This document shows positions 36,328 to 48,190 of a stretch of DNA of 64,000 nucleotides, in pieces. Origin of the DNA: Mycobacterium sp. ITM-2016-00318 (GTDB taxonomy: Bacteria > Actinomycetota > Actinomycetes > Mycobacteriales > Mycobacteriaceae); contig NZ_CP134400.1 in assembly GCF_002968285.2 (NCBI RefSeq), positions 1,240,001-1,304,000 of the forward strand, written 5' to 3'. The position numbers were made by a program, and so were the translations under genes. Each line of letters opens with the position of its first letter. Within the stretch, counting starts at the first letter, position 1. The notes below the pieces were generated by a model. That model ran no database searches. It worked only from the letters and a program-made list of their open reading frames with translations, and was not told where the DNA came from.

Positions 36328-37674
36328 CTAGAACGCCGAGACCGTTGCCGGGTCGGTGTCTGCGGCGGCATGGAACGGCTTTGCCGCGGCGAACCCCTGC
36401 TCGAGGTCGGCGATGATGTCGTCGATTCCTTCGATGCCGACCGCCAGGCGCACCAAGCCCGGGGTGACGCCGGTGGCCAGCTGCTCTTCGGGGGTCAGCT
36501 GCGAATGGGTGGTCGATGCGGGATGGATGACCAGCGAGCGCACGTCGCCGATGTTGGCGACGTGGCTGTGCAGCGTCAGCGCGTTGACGAACGCCTTGCC
36601 TGCGTCGATGCCGCCGGCCAACTCGAAGGCCAGCACCGCACCCGTGCCCTTGGGCGCCAGCTTCTTGCCCAGTTCGTACCACCGCGAGGTCGGCAGACCC
36701 GCGTAGTTCACCGACACCACGTCGGGATGCGCGTCGAGGAACTCCGCTACCCGCTGGGCGTTGGCCACGTGGCGCTCGACGCGCAGGCTCAGCGTTTCCA
36801 GGCCCTGCGCGATGAGGAAGGCGTTGAACGGCGCCGCCGCCGAGCCCATGTCGCGCAGCAGTTGCACCCGCGCCTTGAGGGCGAAGGCGGGCGGGCCCAG
36901 CTCCGCGAACACCACCCCGTGGTAGCTCGGGTCGGGTGTGGTGAAGCCGGGGAAGCGGCCGTTGGTCCAGTCGAATGTGCCGCCGTCGACGATCACGCCT
37001 GCTATCGCCGCGCCGTGGCCGCCCAGATATTTGGTGGCCGAGTGCACGACGATGTCTGCGCCGTGGGCTAGCGGCTGGATCAGGTACGGGGTCGCGACGG
37101 TGTTGTCGACGATGAGCGGCACCCCGGCCTCGTGTGCGACCGCCGCCACGTTGGGGATGTCGAGGATGTCGTTCTGCGGGTTGGAGATGGTCTCGCCGAA
37201 GAACGCCTTGGTGTTCGGCGCCACGGCCGCCCGCCACGAATCCAGATCGTCGGGGTCTTCGACGAAGCTCACCTCGATGCCCAGCTTCGGCAGCGTGTAG
37301 TGGAACAGGTTGTAGGTGCCACCGTAGAGCCGCGGGCTGGACACGATGTGGTCGCCGGCGTTGGCGAGATTGAGGATCGCGAACGTCTCGGCGGCCTGGC
37401 CCGAGGCGAGGAACAGCGCCGCGACCCCACCTTCGAGGGCGGCGATGCGCTGCTCGACGACGTCTTGGGTCGGGTTCATGATCCGGGTGTAGATGTTGCC
37501 GGGCTCCGCGAGGCCGAAGAGCGCCGCGGCGTGCTCGGTGTTGTTGAAGGTGTACGACGTGGTCTGGTAGATCGGGAGCGCCCGTGCGTTGGTGGCGACA
37601 TCGGGCGTCTGGCCGGCGTGGACCTGCTTGGTCTCGAACGACCAGTTGGCCGTCGGATCTTCTGGCGTGCTCAT
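36328..37674 (-). CDS. metY: O-acetylhomoserine sulfhydrylase
   Basis: A 448-residue PLP enzyme of the Cys/Met metabolism family. The PLP lysine is K215 in [13 protein letters not shown]. The usual YSRI-like substrate loop appears as [24 protein letters not shown], written here in two parts: [13 protein letters not shown] and [10 protein letters not shown]. It replaces the acetyl group of O-acetylhomoserine with sulfide to give homocysteine. Length is normal (M. tuberculosis MetC is similar). It is the first gene of metY-metX-methyltransferase. A GGAGG Shine-Dalgarno lies 11 bases before the ATG and can be masked by the riboswitch platform. A SAM-IV riboswitch occupies the leader. Confidence 0.95.
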   Translation of the reverse strand: MSTPEDPTANWSFETKQVHAGQTPDVATNARALPIYQTTSYTFNNTEHAAALFGLAEPGNIYTRIMNPTQDVVEQRIAALEGGVAALFLASGQAAETFAILNLANAGDHIVSSPRLYGGTYNLFHYTLPKLGIEVSFVEDPDDLDSWRAAVAPNTKAFFGETISNPQNDILDIPNVAAVAHEAGVPLIVDNTVATPYLIQPLAHGADIVVHSATKYLGGHGAAIAGVIVDGGTFDWTNGRFPGFTTPDPSYHGVVFAELGPPAFALKARVQLLRDMGSAAAPFNAFLIAQGLETLSLRVERHVANAQRVAEFLDAHPDVVSVNYAGLPTSRWYELGKKLAPKGTGAVLAFELAGGIDAGKAFVNALTLHSHVANIGDVRSLVIHPASTTHSQLTPEEQLATGVTPGLVRLAVGIEGIDDIIADLEQGFAAAKPFHAAADTDPATVSAF

Positions 37675-37682
37675 AGGAAAAT

Positions 37683-37724
37683 GGACCTCCGTCTGTTCTC
37701 TGGGGGTCCGTTATCAGCGGACCC
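37683..37724 (-). promoter_or_regulatory. Riboswitch expression platform: competing hairpins over the metY Shine-Dalgarno
   Basis: On the minus strand GGGTCCG (37724-37718) can pair perfectly with CGGACCC (37710-37704) around a 7-base loop. The overlapping GGACCCCC (37709-37702) can instead pair with GGAGGTCC (37690-37683), which contains the metY Shine-Dalgarno, at 7 of 8 positions. The two pairings exclude each other. This suggests translational control: if the aptamer tail captures GGGTCC, the Shine-Dalgarno is masked. Confidence 0.6.
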
Positions 37725-37856
37725 GCGCTTGCCGTGTAGCTGTCTGCTGTGAAATGTCCCAGCAGCTACTCAACCTGGTCATCACCCGGGGCACCCCACC
37801 GCGGTTGGAGGGTTGCCGGCCAGCAAGCCGGGGCTTGACGCTGGCGCTCATGACCG
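37717..37856 (-). ncRNA. SAM-IV riboswitch
   Basis: The minus-strand leader of metY reads GGTCATGAGCGCCAGCGTCA, continues with AAGCCCCGGCTTGCTGGCC, GGCAACCCTCC and GGTGGGGTGCC, and closes with ATGACC. It ends in the conserved GGCAAGCGCGGGTCC. The first and closing segments form P1 (GGTCAT with ATGACC, 37856-37851 and 37782-37777). These conserved stretches match the actinobacterial SAM-IV class as I know it, which binds S-adenosylmethionine and turns off sulfur metabolism genes. The second hairpin after P1 (GCTGC...GCAGACAGC) also fits. Binding should reduce metY-metX expression when SAM is plentiful. Confidence 0.9.
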
Positions 37857-37860
37857 ACCA

Positions 37861-38040
37861 GAAGCGTATCGCATGCCAGGTCATGGCTGCCACCAGGTGA
37901 TCACGACAAGTGAGATTCTGACCTGGGTCGGGGGCTCCGGGCATGGGGCAAAAGCCCCCATCTTCGACAAGACGTAGGCACGCGTAGTTTCGTAACCGAC
38001 GCGATACTGGTAGCCGACACGACAGGCCGGGAGAGATCAC
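37861..38040. other. Spacer between the riboswitch and icd, with a GC hairpin
   Basis: This 180-base stretch must hold the metY promoter (minus) and the icd promoter (plus). It contains GGGGC-AAAA-GCCCC (37945-37958), a small perfect hairpin flanked by AT and AT, lacking a T-run, of unclear role. A GGGAGAG Shine-Dalgarno ends 5 bases before the icd ATG. No gene is evident. Confidence 0.45.
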
Positions 38041-40298
<2,258 letters not shown>

Positions 40299-40302
<4 letters not shown>

Positions 40303-41120
40303 CCCGCCTTGGGCTGGGCGTACTCGTCGACGAATTCGGTGATGACGTCAGCGATGCGCTGCGGCGCCTCGTACATCGGCACGTGTCCGACGCCGTCGAG
40401 TGTCGTCACCTTGGTGTTCGACGGAAGCTGCTCGGTGAACAGGCGGGTGTAGCGGGGCGTCGGCAGCACCCGGTCCTTCTCGCAGATCACCAGATGCGTC
40501 GGCGTTCGCGTCTTCGCGAGCTCCAGGAGGCCGGGCAGCGTCAGCGATTTCACCAGCATCTGGTAGTACGCCGAGCAGTGTCCCGCGTCGTCGATGAGCT
40601 CGAGGACGTCCTCGTCGGAGAGGCTGTCGGCGCTCGCGGAGACCGCGGGGTAGGCGAGCTGGCGCGCGAACGGGAACTTGGCTGCGCGCTTGCCGAGCAG
40701 CCGGCACGCGGCTAACACCGGCGCCGCGGCGAGGAACTTGCCGACGATCTCGAATTTCGCGGGGGTGAAGTGGTTCCACCCGCCCGCTGGCGCTATCCCG
40801 GTGAGCGTGCGGGCGCGGCCCCGCCGCTCCAGCTCGAAGGACACCCAGCCGCCGAGCGAGTTGCCGACGAGGTGCGCGGTGCTCCAGCCGAGCGCGTCCA
40901 TTCGGCGCTCGATGTCGTCGGCCAGCGTGGCGGTGTCCAGCAGGAAGTGGCCGCGCGCACCGCCGTTGTGGCCCACCATCGTCGGCGCGTAAACCTCGTA
41001 GTGGCCGGTGTCAGCTATCAGGGGTGCGACGCGTTTCCACACGTTCTGGGACAGAATGAACGGATGCAGCAACAGCATCGGTTCGCCGCTGCCGAGATGG
41101 ATCGGATCGCGCTGCGTCAT
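40299..41120 (-). CDS. Alpha/beta hydrolase (Rv3337/Rv3338 region type)
   Basis: A 273-residue alpha/beta hydrolase. The oxyanion segment LLLHPFILSQNVWKR is next to the HG-type motif, the nucleophile elbow is VGNSLGGWVSFEL, the acid lies in VICEKDRVLPT and the His in GVGHVPMYEAP. The start is the ATG preceded by TACTGT at 7 bases (leaderless); the frame is open upstream but unsupported. The substrate is unknown. M. tuberculosis has a split hydrolase pair (Rv3337/Rv3338) at this place; here the gene is intact. Confidence 0.85.
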
Positions 41121-41127
41121 GGTGCCG

Positions 41128-41133
41128 ACAGTA
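41128..41133 (-). promoter_or_regulatory. Leaderless -10 of the alpha/beta hydrolase
   Basis: On the minus strand TACTGT precedes the ATG at 41120 by seven bases, with no Shine-Dalgarno. Confidence 0.5.
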
Positions 41134-41234
41134 AAGGTGATACCGGCGGTATCGCAAGCTGGGCTGCTGACCGGCCGCCTCGCGCAACATGACTCACATC
41201 TGTCACCGGCGGGAACCACGGGGCTCTCCTAACC

Positions 41235-41291
41235 CGTCATCAATATGACGAACACGCCGGATGACGAGTCACCGTCATCAAATGATGACGG
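41235..41291. repeat. Cluster of five CGTCAT hexamers in alternating orientation
   Basis: CGTCAT occurs at 41235 and 41273 on the plus strand, and its complement ATGACG at 41245, 41261 and 41285. They form CGTCAT-CAAT-ATGACG around the start codon of the truncated gene and a perfect 9-base inverted repeat CCGTCATCA-AA-TGATGACGG (41272-41291). Such density in 57 bases suggests a multi-site operator for a dimeric regulator. Confidence 0.5.
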
Positions 41292-41587
41292 CTTGCGCGA
41301 TGAATGTGCGCCACAATTCGGGGCAGCTGGTGAAACTGAGGCCAGTCAACCGTGGTGGGCGACTGACCCCACCCTCGCTGCCAAGCGCGACGAGGTGAGC
41401 AAGTGGCTCGATGCACTGGAAGCCGAGCCGGAGCCCATCTCGGACGACTGGTATTCAGCGATCAGCCGTGAGATAAACAGCGGCTCGTGCCGGCGCGAAC
41501 TGAGTCAGGCACGGCTAGATCTCAATCGCGCGCGGGTGCGCTACACGGATGCGATACGGGCAGCGCGGGCCGCCGGTTACTCGTGGA
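41245..41587 (+). pseudogene. Truncated small regulator-like gene, fused to antisense of its neighbour
   Basis: The first 114 codons look genuine: an acidic N-terminus, EVSKWLDALEAEPEPISDDW, and a helical ELSQARLDLNRARVRYTDAI segment ending RAARAAGYSW, where relatives normally run on into a helix-turn-helix (GYSW-x-x-I). Immediately after GYSW the sequence becomes the complement of the 3' end of the TIGR03086 gene, beginning at the base of that gene's original stop codon. The frame stays open antisense to 42210, but that part is not a real protein. It appears to be a 3'-deleted gene. Function of the intact form unknown. Confidence 0.6.
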
Positions 41588-42207
41588 TTAGAGTCGCTGA
41601 GCCCACCGCGGATCGCGGCCGAGATGGCGCAGATGCGCTCGAAATCGTCGTCGCCGACCGACTCGAGCGCAGGCCCGAACGGCGCCGCGGCCATGGTGCG
41701 AAAGTCGCCGTCGGGCACCGCGACGACCAACGGCAGCACTGCCTGCACCACAGCGGCGGGCAGTTCGTATGCGACACCCAATGCTGCCGCGACATCCCAG
41801 CCGTGCACGACGTAGTCCACGAAGTGGAACCCCATCGCCATCGCCGCGGGAAACACGGCGCCGTCGCCGAACTCCGGAAGCGCGAAAGACGCATCGGCTG
41901 TTCCGGCGGCGGCGAAGGCCTCGAGCACGTCGCGTGCCGCCTCGGAATAGGCGCCGCCGGGGTCGGCCCGCACCGCCTCGGTCACCGTCGCCACCTGCCA
42001 GATCTCCTGGTCGGCGCCCGAACCCCTCGCGGCGGCGGCGAACCCGCGGTGCTGCACGGTCATGTGGGCCAACAGGTCGAGAAGATCCCACTCCTCGCAC
42101 GGTGTCGGCCGGTCGAACTGCGCCGGTTCGACGGAGTTCACGATGTCAATCGACTTCAGTACGGCGATGCGATGGAGCGGATCGAGTCCGGCTGTAATAG
42201 TAGGCAT
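41515..42207 (-). CDS. TIGR03086 (mycothiol maleylpyruvate isomerase-like, DinB-fold) protein, C-terminus frameshifted
   Basis: A 230-codon gene of the actinobacterial TIGR03086 family. DRPTPCEEWDLLDLLAHM carries the metal-binding His, and HFVDYVVHGWDVAAALG carries the second His pair. The family normally ends in LGRDPRW. Here that ending (LGRDPRWAQRL then TAA at 41590-41588) is present but in another frame. A one-base deletion near 41648 diverts the current frame to read ICAISAAIRGG and run on to 41515 across the neighbouring truncated gene. The metal site is upstream of the lesion, so activity is possible. The start is chosen by a leaderless -10. Confidence 0.7.
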   Translation of the reverse strand: MPTITAGLDPLHRIAVLKSIDIVNSVEPAQFDRPTPCEEWDLLDLLAHMTVQHRGFAAAARGSGADQEIWQVATVTEAVRADPGGAYSEAARDVLEAFAAAGTADASFALPEFGDGAVFPAAMAMGFHFVDYVVHGWDVAAALGVAYELPAAVVQAVLPLVVAVPDGDFRTMAAAPFGPALESVGDDDFERICAISAAIRGGLSDSNPRVTGGPRCPYRIRVAHPRAIEI

Positions 42208-42212
42208 TAGCT

Positions 42213-42252
42213 GATAGTAAGCAAGCGCATACGATAGTGCAATGCCTATCAT
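42213..42252. promoter_or_regulatory. Divergent leaderless promoters and palindrome between TIGR03086 and marR
   Basis: On the minus strand TACTAT (42219-42214) ends 6 bases before the TIGR03086 ATG. On the plus strand TATCAT (42247-42252) ends 6 bases before the MarR ATG. Between them GATAGTAAGC-AAGC-GCATACGATA (42213-42236) is an imperfect inverted repeat (7 of 10) covering the minus-strand -10. It is a likely MarR operator controlling both directions. Confidence 0.6.
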
Positions 42253-42258
42253 GCGACC

Positions 42259-43738
<1,480 letters not shown>

Positions 43739-43754
43739 CCCTCGGGAGGTCGGC

Positions 43755-44780
43755 ATGACCGAACCGGCCAAACCGGGAATCCTGGATCGCTACCGGGCGC
43801 GGTACAGGTGGTTCGACCACGTCATGCGCGCGCAGGAGCGCTATCAGGACAGCAAGGGCGACTTCTACGCAGCGGGTATCACCTACTTCACGATATTCGC
43901 GCTCTTCCCGCTGTTGATGGTCGGTTTCGCGATCGCCGGTTTCGTGCTCGCCAGCCAGCCCGACCTCTTGGCCGACATCACCGACAGGATCAAGTCGGCG
44001 GTGTCGGGCGACCTGGGCCAGCAGTTGGTGGATCTGATGGATTCCGCGATCAAGTCGAGGACTTCCGTCGGGATCATCGGCCTGGCCACGGCCGCATGGG
44101 CGGGGCTCGGTTGGATGGCCAATCTGCGTGAGGCGCTGAGCCAGATGTGGGGCCTGCAGCGGCAAGAGGGTCCCGGCTTTCTGCGGACCAAACTCTCTGA
44201 TCTGACTGCCATCTTCGGCCTGTTCGCCGCCATCATCGTCACCATCGCGTTGACTGCACTCGGCAGGAAGTCAGTCATGAGAAAAGTGCTCGAATGGCTT
44301 GGACTGCAGGATCTTCCGGGCATGAGTTTAGCCCTGCGCCTAGCGTCCCTACTGGTCGCACTCCTCATCTCGTGGCTGTTGTTCGCCTGGATCATCGCGC
44401 GGCTGCCGCGGGAGAAGATCAGCTTTCGACGCGCCGCGCGGGCCGGTCTGATGGCCGCCGTCGCGTTCGAGATCTTCAAACAGGTGGGCACTTTCTATCT
44501 GAAGGCAGTGGTGTCCGGCCCTGCGGGCGCAACGTTCGGCCCTGTGCTCGGCCTGATGGTGTTCGCCTATATCACTGCCCGGCTGATTCTGTTCGCCACC
44601 GCGTGGGCGGCCACCTCAACCGAGATCCTGGAGGCAGCGCCGATCGAGCCGCCTGCGGGTGCGGTGATCAACCCGCGGATCCAGGTGCGAGAGGGGCTGG
44701 GCCCAGCGGGCGTGCTCACCGCGACGGCTATGGGAGCCCTTGGCGCGCTGGGCTTTTCGCGACTTACTCGGCGCCGCTGA
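43755..44780 (+). CDS. YihY/BrkB-family inner membrane protein (Rv3335c-like)
   Basis: A 341-residue polytopic protein with about six membrane segments. Family signatures are FYAAGITYFTIFALFPLLMV near the N-terminus, GLGWMANLREALSQMWG in the middle, and a late PVLGLMVFAYITARLILFAT helix. The family, once misnamed RNase BN, has no proven activity; some members are suggested to be virulence factor or transporter-like. GGGAGG lies before the ATG. It converges on dacB1 with 8 bases between stops. Confidence 0.88.
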   Translation: MTEPAKPGILDRYRARYRWFDHVMRAQERYQDSKGDFYAAGITYFTIFALFPLLMVGFAIAGFVLASQPDLLADITDRIKSAVSGDLGQQLVDLMDSAIKSRTSVGIIGLATAAWAGLGWMANLREALSQMWGLQRQEGPGFLRTKLSDLTAIFGLFAAIIVTIALTALGRKSVMRKVLEWLGLQDLPGMSLALRLASLLVALLISWLLFAWIIARLPREKISFRRAARAGLMAAVAFEIFKQVGTFYLKAVVSGPAGATFGPVLGLMVFAYITARLILFATAWAATSTEILEAAPIEPPAGAVINPRIQVREGLGPAGVLTATAMGALGALGFSRLTRRR

Positions 44781-44788
44781 CGCTAGGC

Positions 44789-45994
44789 TCAGCGCGCCGG
44801 TCGACGGTTCAGCGACCGCGCACCCATGATCAGGCAGAACACGATGACCGTGCCGACGAACGCGACGCCGACCCGGACCGGCAGCGCGTCGGCGGCGGGC
44901 AGCGCCGGTGCGGCCGTCAAGGGCGTGCCCGTCGCCGCCTCCTGAGGGGTCGTCACGAGCGAGGGGTCCGGCTCGATCAGCGTCCCCACCTTCCTGCCCG
45001 GTGCGGTGGCGAACCCGTAATCCAGAAGGTGGGCGGCCTGCTCCCACGGGGCTATCGGTTGCCTCGTGCCGCGCAGCAACACGGCGACGAGCCTGCGGCC
45101 GTCACGGTTGGCCGCACCGACGAACGTCTGCCCGGCATCGTCGGTGTAGCCGGTCTTGCCGCCCATCGCGCCCGGGTAGTTGTCCAGCAGCTTGTTGTCG
45201 TTCTCGACCGGATAGCCCGCGTCGCCCCGGCCGGGAAAGTCGAACGAACGGGTCGCGACGATGTCGGCGAAAGTCGGGTTCTGCCAGGCGTACCGGTAGA
45301 ACAGGCCGATGTCGTAGGCCGACGTGCTCATACCGGGGCCGTCGAGGCCCGACGGAGTGGCCACCCGGGTGTCGCGGCCGCCGAGCTTGCTCGCCAGGTC
45401 GTTCAGCTTGGTCAGCGTCGCGTCCATGCCGCCCATCTGCATGGCAAGCGCGTGCGCGGCGTCATTGCCGGAGTGCATGAGCAAGCCGTGCAGGATGTCG
45501 CGGATCGAGTAGTGCCCGCCCTCGCCGATGCCGACCTTCGTTCCCTCTGCGGCCGCGTCGTCGGCTGTGCCCGCCACCACCTTGTGGATCGGCAGATCCC
45601 GCAGCGCCTGCATGGCCACGAGCACCTTGATGATGCTGGCGGGCCGGTGCCTGCCGTGCGGATCCTTGGCGGCGATGACGTCGCCGCTGTCGAGGTCGGC
45701 CACCAACCACGCCTCCGCGGACACGTTATTGGGCAGCGGCGGTGTACGCGGTGCGGTGACGACGCCGCAGCGGCCGAGCGCGTCACCGCCGACGGGGTCC
45801 GAGGGAACCGCCAGCGGCTGGGGCGGGTCGCCGGCCTTCGGCACCTCTGATGAATCGACGGCGGGCGGAGTGCTGACCTGATACGGGCACGCGGGTGCCT
45901 CGGGGTCGGCGTTCGCCAGCGCCGGAGTCGCCGCGAAGAAAAGCGCTGCTGCCAGGGCGGCTGCTCGCTGGACCGCGGTGGTGAAGGTCGCCAT
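44789..45994 (-). CDS. dacB1: D-alanyl-D-alanine carboxypeptidase (DacB1-like PBP)
   Basis: A 401-residue low-molecular-weight penicillin-binding protein. A signal peptide (1 to about 28) comes first. A Pro-rich segment precedes the peptidase S11 domain, whose triad motifs are S120-x-x-K123 (ASIIK), S174-G-N176 and K279-T-G281. A C-terminal hydrophobic helix (about 375-393) ending in Arg residues anchors it in the membrane. It trims the terminal D-Ala from peptidoglycan stem peptides. TAATCT lies 9 bases before the ATG as a possible -10. The gene corresponds to Rv3330. Confidence 0.93.
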   Translation of the reverse strand: MATFTTAVQRAAALAAALFFAATPALANADPEAPACPYQVSTPPAVDSSEVPKAGDPPQPLAVPSDPVGGDALGRCGVVTAPRTPPLPNNVSAEAWLVADLDSGDVIAAKDPHGRHRPASIIKVLVAMQALRDLPIHKVVAGTADDAAAEGTKVGIGEGGHYSIRDILHGLLMHSGNDAAHALAMQMGGMDATLTKLNDLASKLGGRDTRVATPSGLDGPGMSTSAYDIGLFYRYAWQNPTFADIVATRSFDFPGRGDAGYPVENDNKLLDNYPGAMGGKTGYTDDAGQTFVGAANRDGRRLVAVLLRGTRQPIAPWEQAAHLLDYGFATAPGRKVGTLIEPDPSLVTTPQEAATGTPLTAAPALPAADALPVRVGVAFVGTVIVFCLIMGARSLNRRPAR

Positions 45995-46097
45995 GGTGTC
46001 CGCAGATTAGGCGATCCGCGGTCCGATTTCGGGTAGGCACGCTGTGACGGGAGTGATGAGAGTTGCAAATGTGACTTCACCGAACTGCCGACCGCAC

Positions 46098-46136
46098 AGC
46101 CTGGTACGGTTTTGCGCCGCAAAGGTGTACCAGGCT
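46098..46136. terminator. Long hairpin between the aminotransferase and dacB1 genes
   Basis: AGCCTGGTAC (46098-46107) and GTACCAGGCT (46127-46136) are perfect 10-base arms. Inside, after a GGT/GGT internal loop, TTTGC and GCAAA pair around GCC. There is no T-run. It lies after the aminotransferase stop and before dacB1, both on the minus strand, so termination is the likely job; an operator role is possible. Confidence 0.5.
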
Positions 46137-46158
46137 GAGCGCTCGCGTCAGGGCAGGT

Positions 46159-47544
46159 TTAGAGCATGCGGCTGGCTTCACCCAGCACGTTGCTCAAGAT
46201 GTCGTAGATCGCGTCGAACTCCTTCTGCCCGCTGATCAGCGGGGGAGCCAGCTGCACGACGGGGTCGCCGCGGTCGTCGGCGCGGCAGTACAGTCCCGCC
46301 TCCCACAGCGCGGGCGTCAGGAAGCCGCGCAGCAGCCGCTCGGATTCCTCGTCGTTGAAGGTCTCCTTGGTGGTCTTGTCCTTCACCAGCTCGATGCCGT
46401 AGAAGAAGCCCTCACCGCGGACGTCGCCGACGATCGGCAGGTCGTACAGCTTCTCGAGCGTCGCGCGGAACGCCGGGGCGCTCTGCTTGACGTGGTCGTT
46501 GATGCCTTCGCGTTCGAAGATGTCGAGGTTGGCCAGCGCGACCGCCGACGACACCGGGTGGCCGCCGAACGTGTAGCCGTGCCCGAACACCGTCTTGCCG
46601 TCGTTGAACGGCTCGAACAGCCTGTCGCTGGCGATCATCGCGCCGATCGGGGAGTAGCCCGATGTGAGACCCTTCGCGCAGGTGATGATGTCGGGCACGT
46701 AGTCGAAGTCGTTGCAGGCGAACATCGAACCGATTCGGCCGTAAGCGCAGATCACCTCGTCGGACACCAGCAGCACGTCGTACTCGTCGCAGATCTCGCG
46801 GACCCGCTCGAAGTATCCGGGCGGCGGCGGGAAACATCCACCGGCGTTCTGCACCGGCTCGAGGAACACCGCGGCGACCGAGTCCGGGCCCTCGAACTCG
46901 ATGGCCTCGGCAATCCGGTCCGCGCAGTAGCGGCCGAAGTCCTTGAGGTCGGTGTCGTACGGCTCGGGTGCCCGGTAGAAGTTGGTGTTCGGGACGCGGA
47001 AGCCGCCGGGTACCAGCGGCTCGAACGGCACCTTGAACGCTGGAATGCCGGTGATGGACAGCGCGCCCTGCGGAGTGCCGTGGTAAGCGATCGAGCGCGA
47101 AACCACCTTGTGCTTAGCGGGTTTCCCGGTCAGCTTGAAGTACTGCTTGGCCAGCTTCCATGCGCTTTCGACGGCCTCACCGCCACCGGTGGTGAAGAAG
47201 ACCCGGTTCAGGTCGCCCGGCGCGTACCCGGCGATGCGCTCGGACAGTTCGATCGCGGGCGGTGTCGCGTAGGACCACAGTGGGAAAAAAGACAGCGTTT
47301 CTGCCTGCTTCGCGGCGGCCTCGGCGAGTTCCTTGCGGCCGTGGCCGACCTGCACGACGAACAGACCCGACAGCCCGTCGATGTAGCTCTTGCCCTTGTC
47401 GTCGAAGATGTGCACGCCCTCGCCGCGGGTGATGATCGGCGGGGTGATGCCCTCGCCGTGGCGCGCGAAGTGGCCCCACAGGTGGCGGTTGGCCTTTGCG
47501 CCCAGATCGCTCGTGACGGGTTCGTTGATCAGTGTCTGTGTCAT
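46159..47544 (-). CDS. Class III pyridoxal-phosphate aminotransferase (Rv3329-like)
   Basis: A 461-residue omega-amino-acid aminotransferase. The PLP lysine motif is ITCAKGLTSGYSPIGAM, preceded by LLVSDEVICAYGRIG with the ring-stacking and Asp residues. SIAYHGTPQGALS and FTTGGGEAVESAWKLA hold the phosphate site. The family transfers a terminal amino group from amines or omega-amino acids (putrescine, GABA, beta-alanine) to pyruvate or 2-oxoglutarate. The ATG overlaps the stop of the Lrp gene (ATGA). The divergent aminobutyraldehyde dehydrogenase and the nearby succinate-semialdehyde dehydrogenase suggest a polyamine/GABA role. The exact donor is not readable. Confidence 0.88.
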   Translation of the reverse strand: MTQTLINEPVTSDLGAKANRHLWGHFARHGEGITPPIITRGEGVHIFDDKGKSYIDGLSGLFVVQVGHGRKELAEAAAKQAETLSFFPLWSYATPPAIELSERIAGYAPGDLNRVFFTTGGGEAVESAWKLAKQYFKLTGKPAKHKVVSRSIAYHGTPQGALSITGIPAFKVPFEPLVPGGFRVPNTNFYRAPEPYDTDLKDFGRYCADRIAEAIEFEGPDSVAAVFLEPVQNAGGCFPPPPGYFERVREICDEYDVLLVSDEVICAYGRIGSMFACNDFDYVPDIITCAKGLTSGYSPIGAMIASDRLFEPFNDGKTVFGHGYTFGGHPVSSAVALANLDIFEREGINDHVKQSAPAFRATLEKLYDLPIVGDVRGEGFFYGIELVKDKTTKETFNDEESERLLRGFLTPALWEAGLYCRADDRGDPVVQLAPPLISGQKEFDAIYDILSNVLGEASRML

Positions 47545-48056
47545 CTTGTGCCCCAATTATATTGCTGCTTAACAAGTTTCAAGTAAACGAGCGTTTCGGT
47601 GGATATCACTCCCGGCAGTGCGCGTATCTGGGTGTTGAGAAGATCGAGCAGATCGTCGTCGTCCTCGCAGACCACTTCGATGATGGCGTCGAAGGAACCC
47701 GCGGTCAGCACCACATATTCGACCGCGTCTATCGCGGCCAACTTCTCGGCCACCAGCGTCGTGTCGCCGGTGCAGCGGATGCCGATCATCGCCTGCCTGG
47801 CGAAGCCGAGTTGCATCGGATCGGTGACGGCGACGATCTGCATGACGCCCGCGTCGACCATGCGCTGGACCCGCTGCCGGACCGCGGCCTCGGAGAGCCC
47901 CACCGCCTTGCCGATGCCCGCGTACGAGCGTCGGCCGTCCTGTTGCAGGTTCTCGATGATCGCTTTGGACAGCTCGTCGAGCTGGACGGCCGCCCCCGGA
48001 CGTGACTGGACGCGCAGGGAGACGGGATGGGTGCCCTCAGCACCCGGATTGGCCAT
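47541..48056 (-). CDS. Lrp/AsnC-family transcriptional regulator
   Basis: A 171-residue protein. An N-terminal helix-turn-helix (DELSKAIIENLQQDGRRSY, then IGKAVGLSEAAVRQRVQRMV) is followed by an AsnC/RAM ligand-binding domain (about 85-165). The tail is KQQYNWGTR. It has a 20-residue N-terminal extension compared with minimal Lrp proteins. It is translationally coupled to the aminotransferase gene and divergent from an aldehyde dehydrogenase gene. That placement is usual for a local regulator of amine or amino acid catabolism. The effector is unknown. Confidence 0.88.
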   Translation of the reverse strand: MANPGAEGTHPVSLRVQSRPGAAVQLDELSKAIIENLQQDGRRSYAGIGKAVGLSEAAVRQRVQRMVDAGVMQIVAVTDPMQLGFARQAMIGIRCTGDTTLVAEKLAAIDAVEYVVLTAGSFDAIIEVVCEDDDDLLDLLNTQIRALPGVISTETLVYLKLVKQQYNWGTR

Positions 48057-48178
48057 GCTTGAGATTGTGCACGGAATCCGTCGTTACAAGCAACCAAACC
48101 AATGAAATCACGCGCTGAGCTATGTCGCGACTGCGGGAATGCGTAGGGATTGCATAGCCGCCGGGTAGGGCCGTCGGC

Positions 48179-48184
48179 TAGCGT
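48179..48184 (+). promoter_or_regulatory. Leaderless -10 of the aldehyde dehydrogenase gene
   Basis: TAGCGT is followed by six bases and the ATG at 48191; there is no Shine-Dalgarno. It lies within the 134-base Lrp/dehydrogenase divergent spacer. Confidence 0.55.
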
Positions 48185-48190
48185 TGGGCC

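Noticed and set aside
41588..42210. C-terminal two-thirds of the long plus-strand frame starting at 41245
   Set aside because: It is purely antisense to the TIGR03086 gene and begins exactly at its old stop codon; not a real protein domain.
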